Source of the DNA: an uncultured Clostridia bacterium
GTDB taxonomy: Bacteria > Bacillota > Clostridia > Christensenellales > Aristaeellaceae
Assembly: GCA_946627565.1 (NCBI GenBank)
Contig: CAMOVR010000021.1
Location: 1 to 33,449 of the forward strand
Direction: 5' to 3'
DNA: 33,449 nucleotides
Numbering within the stretch: the first letter of the stretch is position 1; the number at the start of each line of letters is the position of its first letter. The position numbers and the translations under genes were made by a program. A model generated the notes under the pieces. It saw only the letters and a program-made list of their open reading frames with translations. It had not been told where the DNA came from and did not search any database. This document shows, in pieces, positions 7,301 to 14,134 of the stretch.

Positions 7301-8707
7301 ATGTCTAACAAATATGATGCCATTATCATCGGGGCAGGCCCTGCGGGAATCTTTACTGCCCTTGAACTGACCTCCCTGCGCCCGGAGAGCCGCATCCTGA
7401 TCGTGGATACGGGCCGGGCCATCTCCAGCCGTTCCTGTCCCGCCAGAACCCTGGGACACTGTGTACACTGCCAGCCCTGCGGCATTGTCCATGGCTGGGC
7501 CGGTGCCGGTGCCTTTTCCGACGGCAAGCTCTCCCTCTCCGATGAGGTGGGCGGGCACATCAATGAATACATGAGCCACACCCGAGCCCAGGAGCTTATC
7601 CACCATGCAGACGAAATCTACCTGCGTTTTGGCGCACCCGCCCAGGTGCATGGCCTTGACGACAGGAAAGTGGATGAGATCGCCTATGATGCCAGCCGGC
7701 ACGGGATCCGCCTGGTCCCCTGCCCTGTCCGGCACCTGGGCACGGAAAACTCCGCCCGGGTCCTGGGCGGCATGCATGACTACCTGACACAGCAGACCAA
7801 TACCACCTTCCTGGAGCTCACCACCGCCACAGACCTGCTGGTGGAGGGGGATACCGTCAAGGGCGTCCGGCTCAAGCCCCAGGGGAAGGAACCTTTTGAA
7901 GTATACGCAGACAACGTCATCGCGGCGCCCGGCCGCGGCGGTGCCGAATGGCTCTCCCAGCAGGCTTCCCGCCTGAAGCTGCGTACCCAGAACAATGAAG
8001 TGGATATCGGCGTCAGGGTGGAGGTACCCAACGCCATCATGGACCACCTGACCCGTCACCTGTACGAGGCCAAGCTGATCTATTACTCCGATACCTATGA
8101 GAACAAGGTCCGCACCTTCTGCATGAACCCCGGCGGCGTGGTGTCCGAGGAACACTATGAGTCCGGCCTGGCGGTGGTAAACGGCCACAGCTATGAGGAT
8201 GCCTCCCTGCGCACCCAGAATACCAACTTTGCCATGCTGGTTTCCACCCACTTCACGGAGCCCTTCAATCAGCCCATTGAATACGGCCAGTATATCGCCA
8301 GACTTGCCAACATGCTCACGGGCGGCCCCATCATGGTGCAGCGCCTTGGCGATCTCCTCAAGGGCCGGCGCACCACCAAAGAACGCCTTGCCAAATCCAC
8401 CACCATCCCCACACTGACCACCGCTGTGCCGGGAGACCTCTCCTTTGTTCTGCCCGAGCGGCACCTGACCAGCATTGTGGAAGCTCTGCGGGCTTTTGAC
8501 CATATCGCCCCTGGACTCTACAGCCGCAACACCCTTCTGTATGGGGTGGAGGTCAAATTCTATTCCAGCAAGATTCTGGTGGATTCCAACTTCATGACAG
8601 CCATGAAGGGACTGTACGCCATAGGCGACGGAGCCGGCATCACCCGCGGCCTTATGCAGGCCAGCGCCACCGGCATTGCCGTAGCCAGACACATTGCAGA
8701 AAACTGA
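7301..8707 (+). CDS. NAD(P)/FAD-dependent oxidoreductase (COG2509-type dehydrogenase)
   Basis: A 468-residue flavoprotein. The N-terminal Rossmann fold is explicit: YDAIIIGAGPAGIFTALEL gives the GxGxxG dinucleotide site. It is followed by the motif of the uncharacterised FAD-dependent dehydrogenase group, CPARTLGHCVHCQPCGIVHG (paired cysteines) and GWAGAGAFSDGKLSL. VIAAPGRGGAEWL belongs to the second FAD segment, and the C-terminal YAIGDGAGITRGLMQASATG is the flavin ribityl-binding end. Bacterial and archaeal relatives have no agreed substrate. An upstream in-frame ATG at 7268 exists, but 7301 follows GAGGAAAAT and starts at the conserved motif. It is the last gene of the asnS unit and is closed by a strong terminator at 8725. 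Confidence 0.88.
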   Translation: MSNKYDAIIIGAGPAGIFTALELTSLRPESRILIVDTGRAISSRSCPARTLGHCVHCQPCGIVHGWAGAGAFSDGKLSLSDEVGGHINEYMSHTRAQELIHHADEIYLRFGAPAQVHGLDDRKVDEIAYDASRHGIRLVPCPVRHLGTENSARVLGGMHDYLTQQTNTTFLELTTATDLLVEGDTVKGVRLKPQGKEPFEVYADNVIAAPGRGGAEWLSQQASRLKLRTQNNEVDIGVRVEVPNAIMDHLTRHLYEAKLIYYSDTYENKVRTFCMNPGGVVSEEHYESGLAVVNGHSYEDASLRTQNTNFAMLVSTHFTEPFNQPIEYGQYIARLANMLTGGPIMVQRLGDLLKGRRTTKERLAKSTTIPTLTTAVPGDLSFVLPERHLTSIVEALRAFDHIAPGLYSRNTLLYGVEVKFYSSKILVDSNFMTAMKGLYAIGDGAGITRGLMQASATGIAVARHIAEN

Positions 8708-8724
8708 AAAGGCACATAAAACCG

Positions 8725-8769
8725 GAAACCCTCTGCAGCATATCATGTGCAGAGGGTTTCTTCGTTTTG
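8725..8769 (+). terminator. Rho-independent terminator of the asnS unit
   Basis: A perfect 13-bp stem pairs GAAACCCTCTGCA (8725-8737) with its complement (8748-8760) around a 10-base loop, followed by the T-rich TTCGTTTT. Confidence 0.9.
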
Positions 8770-9045
8770 TGTCATCCACAGGATCAGCTGCCTTATTCAG
8801 ACAGACATTCGATCCGGTTTATTGACATGTATCACAATGACTGTGAAATCAAATTCAGAACTGGGAACTTTACAGTTGATAAAGAATACTATCAGCTTCT
8901 GCTTAACCGCCAGGAACTTCTGCGGGAATCACTTCCCCGCCGGAAGACCATGCAAAGCATTCTGATTACCACTTTCGGTTTGACATACAATGAATACAGT
9001 GGCATTTTTTCAGACACAATCATACTGGATGACCTGTTTACCTGA
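8767..9045 (+). pseudogene. C-terminal remnant of an AAA-type ATP-binding protein
   Basis: This open frame of about 92 codons ends with FGLTYNEYSGIFSDTIILDDLFT and carries NDCEIKFRTGNFTVDKEYY upstream. Both match what I recall of the extreme C-terminus of a common clostridial and Bacteroidetes AAA ATPase family (ATPase_2 with a PD-(D/E)XK-like tail). In intact proteins the stretch reads roughly QIDLLIDR...CEIKF...TTFGLxxNxYSGxxxxxxxLDDLF. About 350 residues of ATPase domain are missing upstream, because the frame begins immediately after the 8725-8769 terminator. No ribosome binding site is seen. The homologous-looking segment at the very start (HPQDQLPYSDRHS) is already degenerate. It is best read as the decayed end of a deleted gene. 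The family assignment is from memory of the C-terminal pattern, hence the moderate confidence. Confidence 0.55.
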
Positions 9046-9078
9046 CAGCATGTTCCATTGCTTTCCGGTATTCTGCAC

Positions 9079-9116
9079 TAAAAAACAAAGGAGACGGCCT
9101 GTGTCGTCTCCTTTGT
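9079..9116 (-). terminator. Rho-independent terminator of the DUF1858 gene
   Basis: A perfect 12-bp stem pairs ACAAAGGAGACG (9085-9096) with 9105-9116. On the minus strand it is followed by a T run (complement of 9079-9085). It lies eight bases past the stop of the DUF1858 gene. Confidence 0.9.
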
Positions 9117-9123
9117 CTTATCC

Positions 9124-9360
9124 TTACTTTGCTGCAGCTTCAGCAGGTTCGGCTTCTGCTTCCTTCTCAGCCAGATATTCCTGAATGCTTGCAAGCACCT
9201 GATCCACATCAAGGCCATGTACCATGCATGCCATTTCCAGGGACTCACCGTAGGAAGAAGGGCAGCCTACGCAATGCATGCCGCACTGCATCAGCACATA
9301 GGCAATCCCCATGTCATACATGAGCATTTCGCCCATGGTTGTCTGCTTTGTGATCTCCAT
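9124..9360 (-). CDS. DUF1858 domain-containing redox-disulfide protein
   Basis: A 78-residue protein whose first 65 residues match the DUF1858 family, also described as a hybrid-cluster-protein-associated redox disulfide domain. The pattern MGEMLMYDMGIAYVLMQCGMHCVGCPSS contains the characteristic CxxxCxxC cluster. The remaining domain (GESLEMACMVHGLDVDQVLASIQEYL) is helical, and the tail EAEAEPAEAAAK is a low-complexity Ala/Glu stretch. The cysteines suggest a small disulfide redox or metal-binding role in the cytoplasm; no substrate is established. AAGGAGG lies upstream of the ATG. The gene has its own consensus promoter (9408-9436) and its own terminator, so it is monocistronic and divergent from the SDR unit. 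Confidence 0.9.
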   Translation of the reverse strand: MEITKQTTMGEMLMYDMGIAYVLMQCGMHCVGCPSSYGESLEMACMVHGLDVDQVLASIQEYLAEKEAEAEPAEAAAK

Positions 9361-9407
9361 AAAAACGTTTTCCTCCTTAAAAAGGGTTCACTTATTGGAA
9401 CGGCAAG

Positions 9408-9436
9408 AGTATACGGTATTCCCTGACAACTGTCAA
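9408..9436 (-). promoter_or_regulatory. consensus promoter of the DUF1858 gene
   Basis: On the minus strand TTGACA (9431-9436) and TATACT (9408-9413) are separated by exactly 17 bases. An imperfect palindrome TGACAACTGTCA overlaps the -35. The leader to the ATG is about 40 bases. Confidence 0.8.
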
Positions 9437-9446
9437 GGTTTGCATA

Positions 9447-9475
9447 TGGACAAAGACGGAAATTCAGGATATACT
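9447..9475 (+). promoter_or_regulatory. promoter of the SDR-ThuA-phosphoesterase unit
   Basis: TGGACA (9447-9452) and TATACT (9470-9475) are 17 bases apart. The start near 9482 lies downstream of the longer open frame's first ATG-like codons and supports the SDR start at 9561. Confidence 0.6.
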
Positions 9476-9560
9476 CGCTTCCAATATGAGCCGGCAAGTT
9501 TCACAGCAAGATTCAATACCATCCTATACGCTCCCATATGATCCGGACACAGAAAGGAAG

Positions 9561-10283
9561 ATGCAATTGTTTACAGCACTTGTCACAGGCTGTGACCATG
9601 GCCTTGGACCTGCCCTGGCTGAGAACCTGGCCGGGAGGGGCTGGCGGGTCTTTGCCTGCAGGCTTTCCCCCGCAGAGCACCAGATCGATGAACTCTCTGC
9701 CCGTTTTCCCGACCTCATTTCAGTCCATGAGCTGGATATTTCCAGCGATGAAAGTGTGCAGCACCTGAAAGAATCCCTGGCCGGTCAGCTTTCCTCCCTG
9801 GACCTGCTCATCAACTGTGCAGGCATTCTCGGAGACATGGAAGACGGTCCGGACGGCAGACTGAATTATGCCCTCATGGAGCAGGTCATTTCCGTCAACG
9901 CCATCGGCACCCTGCGTCTGACAGCGGCGCTTATGGACCTGATCCGGTCTGGCACAATGAAAACTGTCCTCAACATTTCTTCCGAAGCCGGAAGCATTCA
10001 GGACTGCTGGCGCACAGGCTGGTTTGGCTACTGCATGTCCAAGGCAGCCAACAACATGCAGGGCGCCCTGATTCACAATACCCTCCGTCCCCTGGGCGGC
10101 CGGGTGATTCAGATGCACCCGGGCCATGTGGCCACCTTTATGCGGGGGTATCTGGACACCACCGCATCCCTGACGCCTGAGAAGTCCGCTTCCAATATTC
10201 TGCATACTGTACTGGACACGGACCTGCCGGTACGGGACCGTCCCCTGTTTATTGACCATTCCGGAAAGGAGCTGCCTTACTGA
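9561..10283 (+). CDS. SDR family oxidoreductase
   Basis: A 240-residue classical short-chain dehydrogenase/reductase. Visible motifs in order are the cofactor loop ALVTGCDHGLGPALAE (TGxxxGxG), the LDIS acidic turn, LLINCAGIL (NNAG equivalent), NISSEAGS with the catalytic serine, and YCMSKAA (YxxxK). The HPGHVATFM segment follows the active site as usual. The substrate is unknown; NAD(P)(H) use is inferred from the fold. The open frame extends back to 9486, but the promoter and the AGAAAGGAAG site favour ATG 9561. Its stop overlaps the ATG of the ThuA-like gene (TGATG), so the two are translationally coupled. Confidence 0.9.
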   Translation: MQLFTALVTGCDHGLGPALAENLAGRGWRVFACRLSPAEHQIDELSARFPDLISVHELDISSDESVQHLKESLAGQLSSLDLLINCAGILGDMEDGPDGRLNYALMEQVISVNAIGTLRLTAALMDLIRSGTMKTVLNISSEAGSIQDCWRTGWFGYCMSKAANNMQGALIHNTLRPLGGRVIQMHPGHVATFMRGYLDTTASLTPEKSASNILHTVLDTDLPVRDRPLFIDHSGKELPY

Positions 10284-10909
10284 TGTCACAGATTCTTCTC
10301 TTTGGCACCTATATTCAGCCGCCCTATCATCCCCTGAAGGGGGTTGACGCGCTTCTGACTTCCCTGCTGGCCGATCTTGGCACGGTCTGTCCCACGGACA
10401 ACCCGGAAGACCTGCTGAAGCTCCCCGGCGGCAGCTGTCCCCTGCTCATCTCCTACCTGGACCAGTTTGACCATGCCATCCCGGAAGCCTGCGCAGATGC
10501 TGTTCTGCGCTTTGTCCAGGAAGGCGGCAGCCTGCTGGCCCTCCACAACGGCATTTCCCTGTCTCTCGACCAGGGTCTGCTGCGCGTCCTGGGCGGCCGT
10601 TTCTCCCACCACCCCACTCAGGAGCCCATTGACTTCTTCCCTGAGGAGGACACTTTCCTTTCCGGCATTCCTGCCTTTACCATTTCGGAGGAACCCTATC
10701 AGTTTGATCACCTTGCCTCTGACAACCGTCCCCTGCTGCACTATACCTACCGGGGTGAAACATACCTGGCAGGCTGGGAAAGGACAGAAGGCCGCGGAAG
10801 AATCATCTATCTCTGCCCCGGTCACACCATAGACACCTTTAACATGGAAAGCTACAAGCAGATGATCCGCCGCAGCGTACAGGAACTGCTGAAACAGAAG
10901 GCCGGCTGA
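10283..10909 (+). CDS. ThuA domain-containing protein
   Basis: A 208-residue protein of the ThuA family, which has a class I glutamine-amidotransferase-like fold without the usual catalytic nucleophile. Recognisable elements are the open alpha/beta start MSQILLFGTY, the FVQEGGSLLALHNG turn (GGGLLxLHxA in the family), GGRFSHHP, and late in the protein LAGWERTEGRGRIIYLCPGH, which corresponds to the conserved GxGRVFxxxxGH motif. ThuA proteins occur in sugar metabolism loci but their reaction is not established. The start codon overlaps the SDR stop. A gap of 52 bases leads to the metallophosphoesterase. Confidence 0.85.
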   Translation: MSQILLFGTYIQPPYHPLKGVDALLTSLLADLGTVCPTDNPEDLLKLPGGSCPLLISYLDQFDHAIPEACADAVLRFVQEGGSLLALHNGISLSLDQGLLRVLGGRFSHHPTQEPIDFFPEEDTFLSGIPAFTISEEPYQFDHLASDNRPLLHYTYRGETYLAGWERTEGRGRIIYLCPGHTIDTFNMESYKQMIRRSVQELLKQKAG

Positions 10910-10961
10910 CGGAAAATTACATTTCACACTAGCCTGCCGGCTATGGAAAAGAGGCTCACAA

Positions 10962-11702
10962 ATGCTTTACGCCATAGGTGACCTGCACCTGCACTTTGGC
11001 TCTCAGCTCAGGGCCCGGAACCAGCTCACCGACAGGAGATGGCGGGATCATGAGGAACGCTTTCTGAAAGCATGCCGGAACATCCGGCCCGAGGATACCC
11101 TGGTACTCCTGGGAGACCACAGCTGGGGCAAAAACCTTCAGGAGGCAGAACCTGATCTTGCCTTCATCGAAAAACTCCCCGGGAGGAAAATCCTGCTGCG
11201 GGGCAACCATGACATGTTCTGGGATGCAGGAAAAACCGACAGTCTCAATGCCCGCTATGCCGGCAGGCTCACCTTTCTTCAGAACAACCACTGTACATAC
11301 GGGGACTATGCACTGGTGGGCACCAAGGGCTTTACCTTTGAGGGACCTTTCTTTCTCAACCGCCGCGGGCAGATAGCAGGCTGGGACAGGGAGGCGGAGG
11401 CGCACGCGGAGAAGCTTGTGCAGCGGGAAGCCCAGCGCCTGCGCATCTCCTTTGAATCCGCAAAGGCGGCGGGCCTGAAGAAGTTCCTTGTCTTCCTGCA
11501 CTATCCTCCCACCAGCATTCTGGAGAAGGAGAGCGTATTCACCCGCATGGCTGAGGAATACGGTGCCTCTCAGGTCATCTACGCCCACTGCCATGGGGAA
11601 ACCCGTTTTCACGACAGCCTGCAGGGGGAACACAGGGGCATTTTCTACAGCCTGGTGTCCGGCGACTTCCTCATGTGGAAGCCGGAGCAGATCCTGCCCT
11701 GA
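10962..11702 (+). CDS. metallophosphoesterase (COG1768-type)
   Basis: A 246-residue calcineurin-like phosphoesterase. The metal-binding motifs appear in order: GDLHLHF (GDxHxxF), VLLGDHSWG, LLRGNHDMFW (GNHD), FLHYPPT and YAHCHGE (GHxHG equivalent). The GDHSWG form replacing GDxxD, together with the total length, fits the COG1768 predicted phosphohydrolase group. It should be a cytoplasmic dimetal enzyme; the substrate is unknown. AAGAGG precedes the ATG. It is followed 31 bases later by a second, different phosphoesterase, and the two probably share a transcript with the SDR and ThuA genes. Confidence 0.9.
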   Translation: MLYAIGDLHLHFGSQLRARNQLTDRRWRDHEERFLKACRNIRPEDTLVLLGDHSWGKNLQEAEPDLAFIEKLPGRKILLRGNHDMFWDAGKTDSLNARYAGRLTFLQNNHCTYGDYALVGTKGFTFEGPFFLNRRGQIAGWDREAEAHAEKLVQREAQRLRISFESAKAAGLKKFLVFLHYPPTSILEKESVFTRMAEEYGASQVIYAHCHGETRFHDSLQGEHRGIFYSLVSGDFLMWKPEQILP

Positions 11703-11733
11703 ATGCCCATGCACTGTTTAGCGAGGTATAACA

Positions 11734-12369
11734 ATGAAAGCAGCTGTTCTTTCGGATACCCATGATCTTCTCCGCCAGGAAGTCCTGGACATGCTTTCCG
11801 GCTGTGACTGCATCCTCCATGCCGGCGATTTTGCCTCAGAGGCTGTATACCGGAAGCTCTCCTCCATCGCCCCGGTCCACGGCGTCAGGGGGAATGCGGA
11901 TGCCTGGGGCACGCTGCCCCTCTCCCTTTCCCTGGACCTGGAGGGGGTGCACATCGTCATGGCCCATAAAAAGAAGGACCTGCCGGAGACGGCAGGGGCA
12001 GATCTGGCCATTACCGGCCATACCCACCGCTACAGCGAAGCAAAAAGCGGAGAAACCACGTTTCTGAACCCGGGTTCCTGCGGCCCAAGGCGCCTTTATC
12101 TGCCTGCCACCCTGGCCCTGCTTACCGTATCGGGCAGGCATTTTGAAATCCGCCGCGTGGATATTCAGCAGGCACAGGAAAGTGCGCCGGCCCAGAACAT
12201 TTACGTTCAGGTCACCCAGGTGGTCCAGGAAACCCAAAAAGGCCGGAGCGTCTCAGAAACAGCCCGGCGTCTGCATATGGAAGATGACCTGGTGGAACAG
12301 ATTGTCCGCCTCTACGTCACCCATCCCGGCGTCACGGTGGAGGGCATTCTGACCAAGATGGGCCTGTAG
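11734..12369 (+). CDS. YfcE/MJ0936-family phosphodiesterase with extra C-terminal helical domain
   Basis: A 211-residue protein. Residues 1 to about 150 are a compact YfcE/MJ0936 phosphoesterase: LSDTHD, ILHAGDF, GVRGNAD, GHTHRYS and FLNPGSCGPRR are all present. Family members are usually 155-170 residues long and hydrolyse phosphodiesters with Mn2+ or Ni2+. The additional 50-60 residues contain a helical stretch, GRSVSETARRLHMEDDLVEQIVRLYVTHPG, that looks like a helix-turn-helix. GAGGTATAAC precedes the ATG. It is the last gene of the SDR unit. A weak hairpin without a T run overlaps its stop (12369-12393). Confidence 0.9.
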   Translation: MKAAVLSDTHDLLRQEVLDMLSGCDCILHAGDFASEAVYRKLSSIAPVHGVRGNADAWGTLPLSLSLDLEGVHIVMAHKKKDLPETAGADLAITGHTHRYSEAKSGETTFLNPGSCGPRRLYLPATLALLTVSGRHFEIRRVDIQQAQESAPAQNIYVQVTQVVQETQKGRSVSETARRLHMEDDLVEQIVRLYVTHPGVTVEGILTKMGL

Positions 12370-12435
12370 GCGGAAAGGAACCGGGTTTCTGCCGGATCCT
12401 GAAGCGACTGCATATACTCCATTTTTCCTGCGTGT

Positions 12436-12529
12436 TTGCGTTTTTCTGCCTGCTCTGCTAGAATAGCTGCAGGGGATTCTGGTATACCCATTTAAAACCC
12501 ATCTATAACCCATATGAAACCCATTAATT
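12436..12529 (+). promoter_or_regulatory. rubredoxin promoter and 11-base leader repeat
   Basis: TTGCGT (12436-12441) and TAGAAT (12459-12464) are 17 bases apart, with an extended -10. Beyond the predicted start, ACCCAT recurs at 12486, 12497, 12508 and 12519 with an exact 11-base period. The repeat block ends directly before the AGGAAAGGAG ribosome binding site. Confidence 0.55.
12486..12529 (+). repeat. four tandem 11-base repeats, ACCCATNNNNN
   Basis: The four units begin with the identical hexamer ACCCAT, and the last five bases vary but are always A/T-rich (TTTAA-like). The 11-base period cannot keep a reading frame, so this is a DNA or RNA element and not coding repeats. It sits in the predicted leader of the rubredoxin gene. 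Confidence 0.85.
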
Positions 12530-12548
12530 CAGGAAAGGAGACGCTCTT

Positions 12549-12707
12549 ATGGATAAGTACGAATGCCCGTGCGGCTATGTGTATGACCCTGCTGAGGGAG
12601 ATCCGGACAGCGGTATCGCTCCCGGCACTGCCTGGGAAGATGTACCCGAGGACTGGGTATGCCCCACCTGCGGTCTTGGCAAAGACGCCTTTACCAAAGT
12701 CGAGTAA
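12549..12707 (+). CDS. rubredoxin
   Basis: A 52-residue rubredoxin, a one-iron electron carrier of the cytoplasm. The sequence has the family pattern [19 protein letters not shown], the [18 protein letters not shown] core and a GKDAF ending. The second iron ligand pair is the normal CPTCG (Cys38, Cys41). The first pair is CPCG (Cys6, Cys8), one residue shorter than the usual CxxCG. AAGGAG stands before the ATG, and a promoter and a terminator enclose the gene, so it is transcribed alone. The nearby FAD- and FMN-dependent proteins are possible redox partners, but nothing in the sequence links them. Confidence 0.95.
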   Translation: MDKYECPCGYVYDPAEGDPDSGIAPGTAWEDVPEDWVCPTCGLGKDAFTKVE

Positions 12708-12711
12708 TCGG

Positions 12712-12736
12712 AAAGCCTCCCTTTGGGAGGTTTTTT
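12712..12736 (+). terminator. Rho-independent terminator of the rubredoxin gene
   Basis: The stem CCTCCC (12716-12721) pairs with GGGAGG (12725-12730) around TTT and is followed by six T. It starts nine bases after the stop codon region. Confidence 0.85.
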
Positions 12737-12828
12737 ATGGTACCTCCGGAGCGGTATAAACGGAATACAGCCCTGCCCCGGAGCATGTACATATCATACT
12801 TTCATACTTTGTTCTGGAGGTTTCCGTT

Positions 12829-13788
12829 ATGGCTGAAATGTATAACATCTGTCTTGACATAGGCGGCACCAAAACCCTGGGCGCCATCTTTGACGAAAAA
12901 AAGAACATCATCTACCGTCTCAAGAAAAAGACCAAATCCGGCGGGGATGACACGGACAATGTGGAACAGGTCATCATCAGCGTGGTGGATGAGATGCTCG
13001 AGGAATCCGGCATCAAAAAGAACCAGATCCGCGCCATTTCTGCCGGTGCACCCGGTGTCATCAACCAGGACACGGGCATTGTCCTCTTCTCCCCGAACCT
13101 GCCCTGGCGCGATTATGACATCCGCACCCCCATTGAAAAGAAATTCGGCGTATCCTTCTACATCGGCAATGACGTCAATGTGGGCGTCCTGGGCGAGCAC
13201 GCCTACGGTGCCGCCAAGGGATGCGACAATGTGGTGGGCTTTTTCATCGGCACCGGCATGGGCGGCGGCCTGATTCTCAATGGAAAGCTGTTCACCGGCA
13301 CCGGCTTTAAAGCCGCGGAATACGGCCACATGGTGCTGGAACCGGAAGGCCCCCTGTGCAACTGCGGACAGCGTGGATGTCTGGAAATCTTCTCCGCCAA
13401 GAAGGGCATGTCCTCCTACATCCTGCAGCAGGCCGCCCGCGGCCGCAAAACCATGCTGGCAGATTCCATTGAAAACGGTGTCTTTAAGAGCCGCGCCCTC
13501 AAGAAGGCCCTGGCAGAAGGCGACACGGTGGCCATGGAAGCCGTGGACCGCTCCTGTCACTATCTGGCCATCGCCACCGGCAACATGATCAATACCTTCA
13601 GTCCTGACATGGTGGTCTACGGCGGCGGTGTCATGGAAGCCCTGGGGGATGTCTTCCTGGACAAGATCACGGCAGAAGTTGACAAGTACTGCATGCCCAG
13701 CATCCGCACCACTGTACAGCTCAAGGCAGCCGCTCTGGGTGACGATTCCATCCTCTACGGTGCCCTCTCCATGATTCCTTCCAAATAA
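12829..13788 (+). CDS. ROK family sugar kinase (glucokinase-like)
   Basis: A 319-residue ROK protein. The ATP-binding phosphate-1 motif is at the start (CLDIGGTKTLGAIFD). ISAGAPGVINQDTG and NDVNVGVLGEHAYGAAKG provide the sugar-contact and catalytic aspartate region. GTGMGGGLILNGKLFTG is the phosphate-2 loop. EYGHMVLEPEGPLCNCGQRGCLE contains the ROK zinc signature CxCGxxGC. There is no N-terminal DNA-binding domain, so it is a kinase and not a ROK repressor. It phosphorylates glucose, N-acetylmannosamine, fructose or a similar hexose; which one is undetermined. GGAGG lies before the ATG. It is a single gene followed by two hairpins. Confidence 0.92.
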   Translation: MAEMYNICLDIGGTKTLGAIFDEKKNIIYRLKKKTKSGGDDTDNVEQVIISVVDEMLEESGIKKNQIRAISAGAPGVINQDTGIVLFSPNLPWRDYDIRTPIEKKFGVSFYIGNDVNVGVLGEHAYGAAKGCDNVVGFFIGTGMGGGLILNGKLFTGTGFKAAEYGHMVLEPEGPLCNCGQRGCLEIFSAKKGMSSYILQQAARGRKTMLADSIENGVFKSRALKKALAEGDTVAMEAVDRSCHYLAIATGNMINTFSPDMVVYGGGVMEALGDVFLDKITAEVDKYCMPSIRTTVQLKAAALGDDSILYGALSMIPSK

Positions 13789-13832
13789 GCTTTCTGACGG
13801 TTTTCCGGAAAAACGGATATGTTATGTACACA

Positions 13833-13860
13833 ACGGCCCCCGGCTTCTGCCGGGGGCTGT
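13833..13860 (+). terminator. G+C-rich hairpin after the ROK gene
   Basis: A 12-bp stem pairs ACGGCCCCCGGC (13833-13844) with 13849-13860 around TTCT. One pair is a G-U wobble in the plus-strand RNA only, which supports plus-strand transcription. There is no T run, so it may stall or protect the transcript in place of terminating it by itself. Confidence 0.5.
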
Positions 13861-13886
13861 AAACAAAACAGAATCTCAGCACCATC

Positions 13887-13915
13887 ATGCCTGATCGTCC
13901 GGATCAGGCATTTTT
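13887..13915 (+). terminator. Rho-independent terminator of the ROK gene
   Basis: ATGCCTGATC (13887-13896) pairs perfectly with 13902-13911 around GTCCG and is followed by TTTT. Confidence 0.75.
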
Positions 13916-14000
13916 ACATGGCCGCGCCTGAGACAGTCAGCGAACTGCTGCCAGTCCGGAATCCCTGTACCGTGAGCGCCGCCAGGACTGTTTATGAACG

Positions 14001-14050
14001 GACGGAAAAGCAAACGGCGTGACAAATGTCACGCCGCTTGCCTTTCCGTC
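14001..14050 (-). terminator. long hairpin terminator of rhaBD
   Basis: Two 23-base arms (14001-14023 and 14028-14050) surround AAAT. The two non-identical positions are A-C mismatches in plus-strand RNA but G-U wobbles in minus-strand RNA, so the structure is preserved for the minus strand. The core stem is followed by TTTT on that strand. It lies 85 bases past the rhaD stop. The 346-base gap 13789-14134 holds nothing else beyond this and the two ROK hairpins. Confidence 0.75.
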
Positions 14051-14134
14051 ATTACTTTTTCAGCGATTGAAACCTGAAAGAGTTTTACGGACCTTCAGGA
14101 TGATCGGTTTTCCGGTTTGCTCAGGTCTTCCGCA

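Noticed and set aside
12369-12393. A hairpin overlapping the stop of the YfcE-type gene, considered as the terminator of the SDR unit.
   Set aside because: The stem is only eight pairs, the loop is long and there is no T run.
12486-12529. The 11-base repeats as a small CRISPR-like array.
   Set aside because: The units are far too short, have no spacers of 25-40 bases and no cas genes are nearby.
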